Positions 36,486 through 46,115 of a DNA stretch of 64,000 nt are shown piece after piece. How positions within the stretch are numbered: position 1 is the stretch's first letter; every line of letters starts with the position of its first letter. The translations under genes were made by a program, and so were the position numbers. Origin of the DNA: Candidatus Puniceispirillum sp. (lineage in GTDB: Bacteria > Pseudomonadota > Alphaproteobacteria > Puniceispirillales > Puniceispirillaceae); the NCBI GenBank assembly GCA_016778895.1, contig JADHOR010000001.1:1-64000 (forward strand), written 5' to 3'. The notes beneath the pieces are model-generated. The model was given only the letters and a program-made list of their open reading frames with translations. It was not told the origin of the DNA and ran no database searches.

Positions 36486-37784
36486 ATGGCACAAAATCAG
36501 CCAGATCGTGGTCAACGCGGATTGCCGGGCGGCACCCCGCGCTATTCGGCTTTTGCACTTGCCAAAAAGGCGATGAATTATCATCAGGACTGGCAGCGCG
36601 CCTGGCGAGACCCCGCGCCCAAGGCTGAATATGATGCGGTGATCATCGGCGGCGGCGGCCATGGGCTTGCCACGGCTTATTACCTTGCCGCGGTGCATGG
36701 CATGACTAATATTGCGGTGATCGAAAAAGGCTGGATTGGCGGCGGTAATACGGGCCGCAATACCACAATTATTCGCTCTAACTATCTTTGGGACGAGTCT
36801 GCAGCGATTTACGAGCATTCGATGAAACTGTGGGAAGGCATGTCGCAGGATCTGAATTTTAATGTCATGTTCAGCCAGCGCGGGGTTTTGACCATTGCGC
36901 ATAGCGAGCATGAATTGCGGGAAATGTCACGGCGCGTTCATGCGATCCGGTTAAACGGCATTGACTCAGAAATCCTTGGCCCTGCCGAAATCAAAAAATT
37001 CGTGCCGACAATTAATATCGACCAGTCGATTCGCTATCCGGTAATGGGCGGTTTCCTTCAGCGCCGCGGCGGTACCGCGCGCCATGATGCAGTTGCATGG
37101 GGGTACGCGCGTGCCGCTGATGATCTGGGGGTTGACATCATCCAGAAATGCGAAGTCACCGGACTGCGCCGTCAAGGCCGCAAGATTGTTGGCGTTGAGA
37201 CCAGTCAGGGCTTTATCAAAACCAAAAAGGTTGGCTGTGTTGTTGCAGGTCACTCCAGCGTTGTCGCGGCGATGGCCGGTATCCGTCTGCCGATTGCCAG
37301 CCGCCCGTTACAGGCGCTTGTATCCGAACCGATCAAGCCAATCCTCGATACGGTGATTATGTCGAACGCGGTGCATATGTATATAAGCCAGTCCGACAAG
37401 GGCGAAATGGTGCTAGGTGCAGGTGTTGATAAATATAATTCATACGCCCAGCGCGGTTCTTTCCCGGTTCCAGAACATATGCTGGCGGCTGCGGTTGAAC
37501 TGTTTCCGGTGCTGTCACGCCTGCGGATGCTGCGCCATTGGGGCGGCATTGTTGACACTTGCCCTGACGCCTCGCCGATCATTTCCAAAACCGATATTGA
37601 GGGGCTGTATTTTGATTGTGGCTGGGGCACTGGCGGGTTCAAGGCAACCCCTGGTTCGGGTCATGTATTTGCCGATCTTATTGCCAATGACCGGCCAAAC
37701 AAGATTGCCGCGCCTTACACATTGGATCGGTTCCGAACAGGTTTGCTGATTGATGAACATGGCGCGGCTGGCGTTGCGCATTAA
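36486..37784 (+). CDS. soxB: Sarcosine oxidase beta subunit (heterotetrameric)
   Basis: 432 residues from the ATG with AAAGGG eight bases upstream. SoxB holds the non-covalent FAD where sarcosine is oxidised and a covalently bound FMN. The dinucleotide motif is at 51-68 ([18 protein letters not shown]). The conserved His in [13 protein letters not shown] (His200) corresponds to the covalent FMN site. An N-terminal block before the FAD domain ([20 protein letters not shown]) is typical of these beta subunits. It is the first gene of soxBDAG, with soxD 21 bases downstream. The reaction gives glycine, H2O2 and a one-carbon unit as formaldehyde or methylene-tetrahydrofolate. Confidence 0.95.
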   Translation: MAQNQPDRGQRGLPGGTPRYSAFALAKKAMNYHQDWQRAWRDPAPKAEYDAVIIGGGGHGLATAYYLAAVHGMTNIAVIEKGWIGGGNTGRNTTIIRSNYLWDESAAIYEHSMKLWEGMSQDLNFNVMFSQRGVLTIAHSEHELREMSRRVHAIRLNGIDSEILGPAEIKKFVPTINIDQSIRYPVMGGFLQRRGGTARHDAVAWGYARAADDLGVDIIQKCEVTGLRRQGRKIVGVETSQGFIKTKKVGCVVAGHSSVVAAMAGIRLPIASRPLQALVSEPIKPILDTVIMSNAVHMYISQSDKGEMVLGAGVDKYNSYAQRGSFPVPEHMLAAAVELFPVLSRLRMLRHWGGIVDTCPDASPIISKTDIEGLYFDCGWGTGGFKATPGSGHVFADLIANDRPNKIAAPYTLDRFRTGLLIDEHGAAGVAH

Positions 37785-37805
37785 ACCGGGTCCAAGGAGA
37801 CTATT

Positions 37806-38174
37806 ATGTTGATTATCACCTGCCCGTTTTGTGGGCCTCGTGACGAAGCTGAATTTGCCTGTGGTGGTGAGGCGCATATTGCCCGCCCGCTTGCCGAAAA
37901 CAAAATTTCCGACGCGCATTTTGCCGATTACCTCTTTATGCGGGATAATCCAAAAGGGCTGTTTCTGGAGCGCTGGCGGCACAGTGCCGGATGCCGGCGC
38001 TGGTTTAATGTGGCGCGTGATACAGTTAGTCACGAAATCATAGAAATCTATCCAATGGGCAGCTTGCCCAAAAAGGCCTCCCCAAAAGCCGCTTATAAAG
38101 CGAGCTGGCGCCGCGATACGGCTGCAGAAAAAGCCGCAGTTCGATCACCCAACAAAGCTGGAGGATCGAAATAA
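37806..38174 (+). CDS. soxD: Sarcosine oxidase delta subunit
   Basis: 122 residues. The small zinc-containing subunit of tetrameric sarcosine oxidase. C6-P-F-C9, H59 and C63 (RWRHSAGCRRWF) match the Cys3His zinc site known for the family, and VARDTVSHEI follows. The C-terminal ~40 residues are basic and Ala/Lys-rich. AAGGAG lies eight bases before the ATG. Its TAA shares one base with the soxA ATG (TAATG), so the two are coupled. Confidence 0.95.
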   Translation: MLIITCPFCGPRDEAEFACGGEAHIARPLAENKISDAHFADYLFMRDNPKGLFLERWRHSAGCRRWFNVARDTVSHEIIEIYPMGSLPKKASPKAAYKASWRRDTAAEKAAVRSPNKAGGSK

Positions 38175-41100
38175 TGGCATTTCGCACTAACGCATCCAGC
38201 GCCCAGCCTATGACACGTTCAAACACAGCCGCAAGAATTGACCGGAACAAGCCGATAGAATTCACCTTTGATGGCCGCAGTTACACCGGATTTGCCGGTG
38301 ATACTCTGGCATCGGCATTGCTTGCCAATGATGTTCACCTTGTTGGCCGATCGTTTAAATATCACCGCCCACGCGGCATTCTATCGGCTGGTTCTGAAGA
38401 GCCGAACGCCCTAATCAGGCTTGGCAAAGGGGCTTATGCAGAGCCAAATTTGCGCGCCACGCAAATTGAGATTTTTGATGGTCTATATGCAGAAAGCCAA
38501 AACCGCACCCCATCATTGAAGTTTGACATTGGCGCGATTAATTCAGTGCTTGGCCGGTTTTTCCCTGCTGGTTTTTATTACAAAACCTTTATGTGGCCAG
38601 CCGCTATGTGGATGAGCTACGAGCATGTTATTCGCCATGCCGCCGGTCTTGGCAAGGCAGCTGAGGATCATAATGATCCTGACCGCTATGAAAAAACCCA
38701 CGCGCATTGCGATATTCTTGTCGCCGGTGGTGGGGCGGCCGGATTGATGGCCGCGATGCAGGCCGCCCAGAGCGGTGCCCGGGTTATTCTGGCTGATGAG
38801 CAAAATGAATTTGGCGGCTGGCTGCTTGGTGAGGCTAATATCTCGATCGGTGGTGTTCCGGCGTTAGTCTGGGTCAGCGCGATGCTGACTGATTTAGCCG
38901 CATTGCCAAATGTGACCTTACTGCCCCGCACCACGGTTTTTGGCTATATGGATCACAATTACCTAACCTTAAATGAGCGGGTTACCGACCATCTGCCAAC
39001 CCGTCCGGCGCATTTGCCGCGTCAACGGCTGTGGAAAGTGCGGGCAAAGCAGGTCATCATTGCACAAGGCGCGCATGAGCGGCCATTGGTATTTGCCGGC
39101 AATGATCTTCCGGGCGTTATGCTGGCTGGTGCGGTGCGGACCTATATCAACCGATATGGAGTCTGCCCGGGGCGGCGCGCCATCGTGGTCTGTAATAATG
39201 ACGATGCCTATCGTACCGCCCTTGATCTTTATAACGCCGGCGCCGACGTGGTGATTACCGATCTTCGCAACGACGCAAAAGGCCCGCTGATCACTGCAGC
39301 GCGGAACGCTGGCATTGAAATTCTGCGCGGTCATGCAATCATTGCCGCCTATGGTAACCAACGGGTTGCGCGCGTTGAAATTGCACCGGTTGACGACAGT
39401 GTTACCGCAATTTCTGGCGATATTCTGCACCGGGATTGCGATCTGATTTCAATGTCAGGGGGTCTGTCACCTGCGGTTCACCTGCATTCACAGGCACGCG
39501 GTAAATTGCAGTGGGATGGCGCCAAATTATGTTTCCGCCCGTCAGCCACGCATGAACCCAGCTTTAATATCGGCGCCTGTAACGCCAGCTTTGACCTTGC
39601 CACCGCCCTGAAAGAGGCAATTCGCGCTGGCACCAAGGCAGCCGCAGCCACTAATCACCAAACAATCGCCCTTACCGCGCCTGATGTTGTCAGTGCGAAC
39701 CAAAACTGGAAGCCGCTTGCCGCGTGGAAAATTCCAAATGGGCATGGGGCAGGACGCGGGCCAAAGGCGTTTGTCGATTTCCAGAATGACGTGACGGCCA
39801 GCGATGTATCGCTTGCCGCGCGTGAGGGCTATCAGTCAGTTGAGCATCTCAAACGCTACACCACAACCGGCATGGGAACCGATCAGGGAAAAACGTCTAA
39901 TATCAACGCATTAGCTATTCTTGCTGATGCGCTTGGCAATGAAATTCCCGAGGTTGGCACAACCACCTTCCGAATGCCCTATACCCCATCCAGTATTGGC
40001 GCCATTGCTGGTCGCGATATCGGCGATCTTTTTGATCCGGTTCGCCTGACCCGCATGGATGCATGGCATCGCGCAAATGGCGCAAAATTTGAACATGTCG
40101 GGCAATGGATGCGCGCTTGGTATTACCCCAAAGGCGATGAGACCATCCATGAAGCGGTTAACCGCGAGGTCAAGGCCGCGCGCACGACCGCCGGCCTGCT
40201 TGATGCCTCAACACTTGGCAAGATTGATATTCGTGGACGCGACGCAGCAGAATTCCTCAACCGCCTTTACACAAACGCGTGGAGCAAGCTTGGCGTTGGT
40301 AAATGCCGCTATGGATTGATGCTGAAAGATGACGGCATGGTCATGGATGACGGGGTCACAACCCGACTTGGCGAAAACCATTTCCATATGACCACAACCA
40401 CTGGCGGTGCCGCCGGAGTTCTGGACTGGATGGAAGAATGGCTGCAAACCGAATGGCCCGATTTAGAGGTTTACCTGACATCAGTAACCGAGCAATGGGC
40501 AGTGGCAACCTTATCCGGACCGAATGCCGGTAAAATTCTGCAGGATGCCGGTATCGACTTTGATCTTTCACCGGCAGAATTTCCCTTCATGTCAATGAAG
40601 GAAGGACATATTGGCGGCCTACCAGCGCGTATTTTCCGCATTTCCTTCACCGGCGAGCTGTCTTATGAAATCAATGTGGCGGCACGACATGGTCTGGCGT
40701 TATGGACGCATCTGATGACGGCCGGTAAACCGCACGGCATTACCCCTTACGGTACCGAAGCCATGCATGTTCTGCGGGCCGAAAAAGGCTTTATCATCGT
40801 TGGGCAGGAAACCGATGGATCGGTCACACCTCATGACCTTGGCATGGATTGGATCGTCTCAAAGGCCAAATCCGACTTCATCGGCAAACGTGCATTGGCG
40901 CGTGAAACTATGGCATATGACAACCGCAAGCAGCTTGTCGGGCTGCTATGCAGCGAGCCATCAACTGTTATTCCTGAGGGGGCTCATGCGGTTCTTGACC
41001 CTGATCAGCCGATGCCGATGGAAATGTTAGGACAGGTCACTTCATCCTATTTTTCACCAAATTGCGGGCGCTCGATTGCCATGGCCATGCTAAAGGGTGG

Positions 41101-41215
41101 CCATGCGCGAAAAGGTCAGACTGTATTCTTCCCCATGCTTGACGGCACGGTGCTGAAGGCCGAAATCGTTGACCCAGTATTTTTTGATCCAAAGGGGGAG
41201 CGTATCGATGGCTAA
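38174..41215 (+). CDS. soxA: Sarcosine oxidase alpha subunit
   Basis: 1013 residues, the standard length. The N-terminal part resembles a 2Fe-2S-like/FdhC ubiquitin-type domain (FDGRSYTGFAGDTLASALLANDVHLVGRSFKYHRPRG) without a cluster. It is followed by an NAD-binding flavoprotein fold (ILVAGGGAAGLMAAMQAAQSGA) and a C-terminal GcvT-like tetrahydrofolate domain from ~640 (NREVKAARTTAGLLDASTLGKIDI, ISFTGELSYEINVAARHGLALW). The GcvT part takes up the methyl carbon as 5,10-methylene-tetrahydrofolate. soxG starts inside its last codons. Confidence 0.96.
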   Translation: MAFRTNASSAQPMTRSNTAARIDRNKPIEFTFDGRSYTGFAGDTLASALLANDVHLVGRSFKYHRPRGILSAGSEEPNALIRLGKGAYAEPNLRATQIEIFDGLYAESQNRTPSLKFDIGAINSVLGRFFPAGFYYKTFMWPAAMWMSYEHVIRHAAGLGKAAEDHNDPDRYEKTHAHCDILVAGGGAAGLMAAMQAAQSGARVILADEQNEFGGWLLGEANISIGGVPALVWVSAMLTDLAALPNVTLLPRTTVFGYMDHNYLTLNERVTDHLPTRPAHLPRQRLWKVRAKQVIIAQGAHERPLVFAGNDLPGVMLAGAVRTYINRYGVCPGRRAIVVCNNDDAYRTALDLYNAGADVVITDLRNDAKGPLITAARNAGIEILRGHAIIAAYGNQRVARVEIAPVDDSVTAISGDILHRDCDLISMSGGLSPAVHLHSQARGKLQWDGAKLCFRPSATHEPSFNIGACNASFDLATALKEAIRAGTKAAAATNHQTIALTAPDVVSANQNWKPLAAWKIPNGHGAGRGPKAFVDFQNDVTASDVSLAAREGYQSVEHLKRYTTTGMGTDQGKTSNINALAILADALGNEIPEVGTTTFRMPYTPSSIGAIAGRDIGDLFDPVRLTRMDAWHRANGAKFEHVGQWMRAWYYPKGDETIHEAVNREVKAARTTAGLLDASTLGKIDIRGRDAAEFLNRLYTNAWSKLGVGKCRYGLMLKDDGMVMDDGVTTRLGENHFHMTTTTGGAAGVLDWMEEWLQTEWPDLEVYLTSVTEQWAVATLSGPNAGKILQDAGIDFDLSPAEFPFMSMKEGHIGGLPARIFRISFTGELSYEINVAARHGLALWTHLMTAGKPHGITPYGTEAMHVLRAEKGFIIVGQETDGSVTPHDLGMDWIVSKAKSDFIGKRALARETMAYDNRKQLVGLLCSEPSTVIPEGAHAVLDPDQPMPMEMLGQVTSSYFSPNCGRSIAMAMLKGGHARKGQTVFFPMLDGTVLKAEIVDPVFFDPKGERIDG

Positions 41216-41825
41216 TTCATCTAACAGCAGACCTGATTTTTCCGGCCAGGCCGCTCTGGCAGGTATTGCCGGCAGCAGCAGCGACAACCCAAATGGTGGT
41301 GACGCCGGGCTGGTGTTTCGGGAAATCTCCCATCTTGGCAAGCTGAACCTGCGCGGGGATAAAAACCTTGCCGCCGCGATCAAAGCAGCGACCGGTTGCC
41401 CCTTCCCGCCAAAGGCAAATCAGTTTCAATCGGCTGGCGAACGGCACGTGCTGTGGCTTGGCCCGGATGAATATTTAATATTGTGCGAGGCCGGCAAGGA
41501 AAAGCAATTAGAGGACACTCTTGCGAGCACGACCAAATCATCACAGCGTTATGCCATAACGGATGTCAGCGACAGCCTATGCGCGCTGGCACTCAGTGGG
41601 CCAAAGACCCGCGCCGTTCTTGCCAAGGGCTGTGGGCTGGATCTGCACCCGTCATATTTTCCATCTGGCGATTGTGCGCAAACTCTGCTGGCGCTTGCTG
41701 GCGTTACCTTGATGGCACTGGCAGATGATGAATTTATCGTGATTTGCCGGACCAGCTTTGCGCCCTATATCCAGCGCTGGCTGGCTGATGCAGCGTTGGA
41801 ATATGGCTATCAATTTGTCGCCTAA
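41208..41825 (+). CDS. soxG: Sarcosine oxidase gamma subunit
   Basis: 205 residues from the ATG that overlaps the soxA stop by eight bases and has GGGGGAG about seven bases upstream; an earlier in-frame start would lie well inside soxA. The gamma subunit has a GcvT-like fold and packs against SoxA. Recognisable parts are VFREISHLGKLNLRGD, VLWLGPDEYLILCEAG, RYAITDVSDSLCALALSGPKTRAVLAKGCGLDL and FIVICRTSFAPYIQRWL. It is the last gene of the operon, facing the methyltransferase gene with 55 bases between stops. Confidence 0.93.
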   Translation: MANSSNSRPDFSGQAALAGIAGSSSDNPNGGDAGLVFREISHLGKLNLRGDKNLAAAIKAATGCPFPPKANQFQSAGERHVLWLGPDEYLILCEAGKEKQLEDTLASTTKSSQRYAITDVSDSLCALALSGPKTRAVLAKGCGLDLHPSYFPSGDCAQTLLALAGVTLMALADDEFIVICRTSFAPYIQRWLADAALEYGYQFVA

Positions 41826-41880
41826 CTTCAGGTGACCAAGCTCTGTTGCCCAACCTTTTATCGTCAGCTAAACCCTAGGA

Positions 41881-43434
41881 CTAGTAATCTGTGTCGGGTA
41901 ATTCTGCCATGCGCCGGTCAATAAAGGCGCGTAAAGCCTCATCGATTGCCGGATCAATTGGCGGCGCTTCATAAGCCGCCAACATTTCACCAGCGCGTTT
42001 ACGTGCTCGTGCACTGCTCTCAACACTGCCCTCGGATGACCATTGCTCGAACGTGGTGTTATCAGCCATTTGCGATCGCCAGAAAGCGTCCTCAAAATTT
42101 GCCTGCGTATGGGCAGATCCCAGAAAATGCTGACCAGGGCCAGTTTCCCGAAGCGCGTCCATCGCCTGCCCATTCTCACTGAGATCGATACCATTGACCA
42201 GCTTTGGCGTCATCGTCAACTGATCGGCATCAAGCATCAGCTTGGCGTAATCGGCAACCAGCCCACCTTCCATCCAGCCGGCTGAGTGCAGCACAAAATT
42301 GGTGCCGGCCATGATTGTCGGGATCAGCGTGTGGGTGGATTCGTAAGCAGCCTGGGCGTCGGCGGTTTTGGACCCAGTCAGGGATCCACCAGACCGGAAC
42401 GGCACCTCAAGACGACGTGCTAGCTTGGCGCAAGCATAAAGCACTTTTGCCGGTTCCGGCGTGCCGAATGTAGGCGCACCTGTTTGCATCGACATCGAGC
42501 TGGCAAAACTGCCGAAGATAACCGGCGCACCCGGAGTAATCGCCTGCGCAAAAGCAATTCCGCTCATCGCCTCGGCAAGGGTCTGCGCCAACGTGCCGGC
42601 AACCGAAACCGGCGACATCGCACCAGCCAGAATGAACGGCGAGATTACGGTCGCCTGATTATGCCGCGCATAAACCTTTAACGCCCCAAGCATGGTATCA
42701 TCCCAAGTCATCGGAGAATTGGCGTTGATCAGGCTTGTCAGTACCGTGTTATTGGCAACAAAATCATCGCCAAACAGGATTTTTGACATATCGATCGTGT
42801 CTTGGGCACGGCTTGGCGCCGTGACTGACCCCATATAGGGCTTGTCAGAAAACCGTTGATGCGCATAGACCATTTCGAGATGGCGTTTGGTCACTGGCAA
42901 ATCAACCGGCTCGCAGATAGTGCCGCCAGAATGATGCAGACCCGGATGCATGTAGGCCAGCTTTACCAAATTTTGAAAATCCTCCATCGTGGCATAGCGG
43001 CGCTCATTATTCAGGTCGCGCACGAATGGCGGGCCGTAAACCGGGGCAAAAACTGTGTTCATCCCGCCAATCTCAACCGAACGCTCGGGGTTACGGGCAT
43101 GCTGGGTATAGGTAGATGGTGCGGCTGCGCAAAGCTGGCGCGCCAGGCCACGCGGGAAATGTACGCGCTCGCCCTGAACGTCACAGCCAACATCACGTAA
43201 AATGGTCAAGGCTTCGGGATCATCGCGAAAATCAATACCAATTTCCTCGAGGATGATTTCGGCATTGTTTTCAATGATCTCGGCGCCTTCATCGCTGAGG
43301 ATATCAACTGGCGCGATGTTCCGGGTAATAAAGGGAGTTGCAGCTTCCTGGTTACCCGATGACCGCGCGCTTCGGCGTGCATCGCGGCCGCCACCACGGC
43401 GGCTTTTGCGATCTGGTGAATTTATCTCAGTCAT
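41881..43434 (-). CDS. MttB-family (trimethylamine/quaternary amine) methyltransferase, non-pyrrolysine
   Basis: 517 residues of the MttB/COG5598 family, TIM-barrel enzymes that transfer a methyl group from tri- or quaternary methylamines to a corrinoid protein. The frame is uninterrupted, so there is no in-frame UAG for pyrrolysine. This resembles the MtgB glycine-betaine type rather than archaeal trimethylamine MttB. Recognisable text is ILEEIGIDFRDDPEALTILRDVGCDV, GMNTVFAPVYGPPFVRD, EPVDLPVTKRHLEMVYAH, GTPEPAKVLYACAKLARRLEVPFRSGG, and NFVLHSAGWMEGGLVADYAKLMLD. The N-terminal 30 residues are Arg/Ser-rich and disordered. It lies 34 bases after the FAD dehydrogenase with its own GAGG site, so the two form an operon. 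No corrinoid protein or reductive activase is in the window. Substrate is unproven; glycine betaine fits the neighbours. Confidence 0.88.
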   Translation of the reverse strand: MTEINSPDRKSRRGGGRDARRSARSSGNQEAATPFITRNIAPVDILSDEGAEIIENNAEIILEEIGIDFRDDPEALTILRDVGCDVQGERVHFPRGLARQLCAAAPSTYTQHARNPERSVEIGGMNTVFAPVYGPPFVRDLNNERRYATMEDFQNLVKLAYMHPGLHHSGGTICEPVDLPVTKRHLEMVYAHQRFSDKPYMGSVTAPSRAQDTIDMSKILFGDDFVANNTVLTSLINANSPMTWDDTMLGALKVYARHNQATVISPFILAGAMSPVSVAGTLAQTLAEAMSGIAFAQAITPGAPVIFGSFASSMSMQTGAPTFGTPEPAKVLYACAKLARRLEVPFRSGGSLTGSKTADAQAAYESTHTLIPTIMAGTNFVLHSAGWMEGGLVADYAKLMLDADQLTMTPKLVNGIDLSENGQAMDALRETGPGQHFLGSAHTQANFEDAFWRSQMADNTTFEQWSSEGSVESSARARKRAGEMLAAYEAPPIDPAIDEALRAFIDRRMAELPDTDY

Positions 43435-43468
43435 TTAACACATCCTCGTTCGGTGTTGTTTTAAAACG

Positions 43469-45907
43469 CTAGGCCCGCAGCCGCGAATTATCTGGGTCGA
43501 AGGGTGAGTCCTCAAGCACGGTAACCGGCAAACGCTGATCAAGGATATCAATCATCAATTTGGTTCCGGGAACGGCCAAATCCGGCCGTACCATTGCAAG
43601 GGCAAGTGATTTTTTAAGCCGGAAGCCATAGCCGCCGCTGGTGGCACGGCCAACTACAGTGCCACCCTCGATCAAGATTGGATTACCGCCAATTGCATCA
43701 GCGTCAGTTGTATCATGCACCTCAAGCGTAACCATCGAATTGGCAAAACCGCGTTCCTGCCATTCGGTCAATTGCCGCTGACCTTTAAAGTCACCCTTAT
43801 TAAGATGCACAAAACGGTGCAAACCGCTCTCCAACGCCGAATATTCAATAGATAATTCAGTGCCAACAAGCCGATAAGATTTTTCCAGCCGCATCGCATC
43901 CATCGCGCGAATACCAAATGGTTTCAGACCGAACTCGGCACCATCCGTCATCAATGCATCGAAAATATGGTTCTGATATTCAATCGGGTGATGCAGTTCC
44001 CAGCCTAATTCACCAACAAAATTCACCCGGATTGCCATCGCCGGTGCCAAATTTACATCAATCATCTGGCCTGAAAGCCATGGAAACGACGCATTCGATA
44101 GATCTGCACGGGAAATCTTTGCCAGAATTTCCCGCGCTTTCGGGCCTGCCAGAACCAGAACGCCAATCGAATTGGTTAAATTGTCAAACCGAACCGAACC
44201 ATCATCCGGCATATGTTTTTTGATCCAGTCATGGTCAAGCCGCTGCCCCGCCCCGGCAGAAACCAGGTAAAAGCTCGTCGCGCTCTCGCGCTGAATGGTA
44301 AATTCAGAATGTACTCCGCCGCGTTCGGTCAGCGCATGGCACAGCGCCACCCGTCCAACTTTCTTGGGCAGTTTATTGGCAACAAGATAATCGAGAAACG
44401 CCTCGGCACCCGGGCCAGAAATGCGCGCTTTGGCAAATGCCGACATATCGAGCAAACCAGCATTAGTGGTCACATTGCGGACTTCATTGCCAACATGTTC
44501 GAAATAGCTTGACCGACGAAAGGACCAATGATCCTCCTGCGGCACACCTTCGGGCGCGAACCAGTTAGCCCGCTCCCAGCCAAATTTCTGTCCGAAGACG
44601 GCGCCTAGCGCCTTTAACCGGTCATAACAGGGTGCGGTGCGAAGCGGCCGGCCCTCAGTGCGTTCTTCATCCGGGAAATGCGTAACAAAGACATTCGCGT
44701 AGGCTTCTTCGTTTTTCACCTTTAAATAGGACTGCGTGGCGTAGCTGCCGTAACGGCGCGGATCAACCCCCAGCATATCAATCGTCGGTTCGCCTTCAAC
44801 AATCCATTCGGCAAGCTGCCAACCGGCACCACCAGCTGCGGTAATGCCGAAACTATGTCCCTCATTCAGCCAGAAATTCGGCAGATCCCACGCTGGCCCG
44901 ACAATCGGATTACCGTCAGGCGTATAGGCAATTGCACCATTATAAACCTTTTTCACCCCGCATTCGCCAAAGGCAGGAACACGCTGCATCGCCGACTCAA
45001 TATGCGGCTCAAGCCGTTCTAGATCTTCCTGAAACAACTCATATTCTGAATCGTCACTCGGCCCATCCATATAACAAACTGGCGCGCCTTTTTCATATGG
45101 GCCGAGGATCAGCCCACCAGCTTCTTCACGCATATACCACTGCCCTTCGGAGTCGCGAAGGACGCCCATCTCATGCTTGCCGTCACGATGACGTGCCTGA
45201 ATATCGGGATGCGCTTCGGTAACGATATATTGATGTTCAACCGGAATAACCGGAATATTCAGCCCCACCATCGCACCAGTCTTCCGAGCAAAGTTACCGG
45301 TTGCGCTGACCACATGCTCGCAGGTGATGTCGCCTTTTTCGGTGGTGATTTTCCACAAGCCATCATCGGTTCGTGAAATCGCCGTTACCGCCGTATTTCG
45401 GTATATTTCCGCACCACGATCACGCGCCCCCCGCGCCAGCGCTTGGGTCAGGTCGGCTGGCTGAATATACCCATCTTCGGGATGACGAATGGCCCCGACA
45501 AGCCCTTCGATATTTGCCAATGGCCAATAATCAAGAACCTGTTCCGGGGTCAGAAAATCAACCTTGACCCCGATGGTGCTGGCAACACCGGCATATTGGC
45601 GATATTCATCCATCCGGTCCCGATTGCTGGCCAGACGGATATTGGAAACATTGCGGAAACCAACATTCATGCCGGTTTCTTCCTGCAGTTCCTGATAGAA
45701 CTTGACCGAATATTTGTGAATCTGGCCGACTGAGTATGACATATTAAACAGCGGCAATAGACCGGCAGCGTGCCATGTTGAGCCTGACGTTAATTCCTTG
45801 CGTTCAACCAGAACGACGTCACTCCAGCCTTTTTTCGCCAGATGATAAAGCGTACTAACACCAACAACGCCACCACCAATAACAACAACACGCGCATGCG
45901 ACTTCAT
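43469..45907 (-). CDS. Dimethylglycine/sarcosine dehydrogenase-like FAD enzyme with GcvT domain
   Basis: 812 residues. The N-terminal DAO-type domain has VVVIGGGVVGVSTLYHLAKKG and SGSTWHAAGLLPLF with His46, the residue family that carries covalent FAD in dimethylglycine dehydrogenase. The C-terminal ~380 residues are a GcvT-like tetrahydrofolate-binding domain (LLDMSAFAKARISGPGAEAFLDYLVANKL, FVGELGWELHHPIEYQNHIFDALM, IRAMDAMRLEKSYRLVGTELSIEYSALESGL). It would oxidise an N-methyl group and hand the carbon to tetrahydrofolate. Closest described functions are dimethylglycine dehydrogenase and related demethylases; the exact substrate cannot be read. GGGAGA precedes the ATG, and the methyltransferase gene follows in the same operon. 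Confidence 0.9.
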   Translation of the reverse strand: MKSHARVVVIGGGVVGVSTLYHLAKKGWSDVVLVERKELTSGSTWHAAGLLPLFNMSYSVGQIHKYSVKFYQELQEETGMNVGFRNVSNIRLASNRDRMDEYRQYAGVASTIGVKVDFLTPEQVLDYWPLANIEGLVGAIRHPEDGYIQPADLTQALARGARDRGAEIYRNTAVTAISRTDDGLWKITTEKGDITCEHVVSATGNFARKTGAMVGLNIPVIPVEHQYIVTEAHPDIQARHRDGKHEMGVLRDSEGQWYMREEAGGLILGPYEKGAPVCYMDGPSDDSEYELFQEDLERLEPHIESAMQRVPAFGECGVKKVYNGAIAYTPDGNPIVGPAWDLPNFWLNEGHSFGITAAGGAGWQLAEWIVEGEPTIDMLGVDPRRYGSYATQSYLKVKNEEAYANVFVTHFPDEERTEGRPLRTAPCYDRLKALGAVFGQKFGWERANWFAPEGVPQEDHWSFRRSSYFEHVGNEVRNVTTNAGLLDMSAFAKARISGPGAEAFLDYLVANKLPKKVGRVALCHALTERGGVHSEFTIQRESATSFYLVSAGAGQRLDHDWIKKHMPDDGSVRFDNLTNSIGVLVLAGPKAREILAKISRADLSNASFPWLSGQMIDVNLAPAMAIRVNFVGELGWELHHPIEYQNHIFDALMTDGAEFGLKPFGIRAMDAMRLEKSYRLVGTELSIEYSALESGLHRFVHLNKGDFKGQRQLTEWQERGFANSMVTLEVHDTTDADAIGGNPILIEGGTVVGRATSGGYGFRLKKSLALAMVRPDLAVPGTKLMIDILDQRLPVTVLEDSPFDPDNSRLRA

Positions 45908-46115
45908 GCCAGGTCTCCCGCAAAGAGTTAGCTAAATTTACGGCGTGCCAAGGAAAGCTACCCCGCAATCGCGCCAAGTTTACGAGAAAAAACTGGCGAA
46001 AAGCGTCTAACAAACGACCGTATTTTGACAAAAATAGGCGCAGCATACCGCAATCAGACAAAAACCCACCCGGCTAGGCCTTTTTAGCTCTATACCAAAA
46101 CCTGCAATCAGCCGA

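Noticed and set aside
37456-37470. A second GTTC-N7-GTTC (LexA-like) sequence
   Set aside because: It lies in the middle of the soxB coding region, on the coding strand within conserved protein text, with no promoter nearby. A chance match to an 8-base pattern is the simpler explanation.
41881-43434. Pyrrolysine-containing trimethylamine methyltransferase
   Set aside because: The reading frame has no internal TAG and no pylT or pylS-like gene is visible, so pyrrolysine use is not supported.
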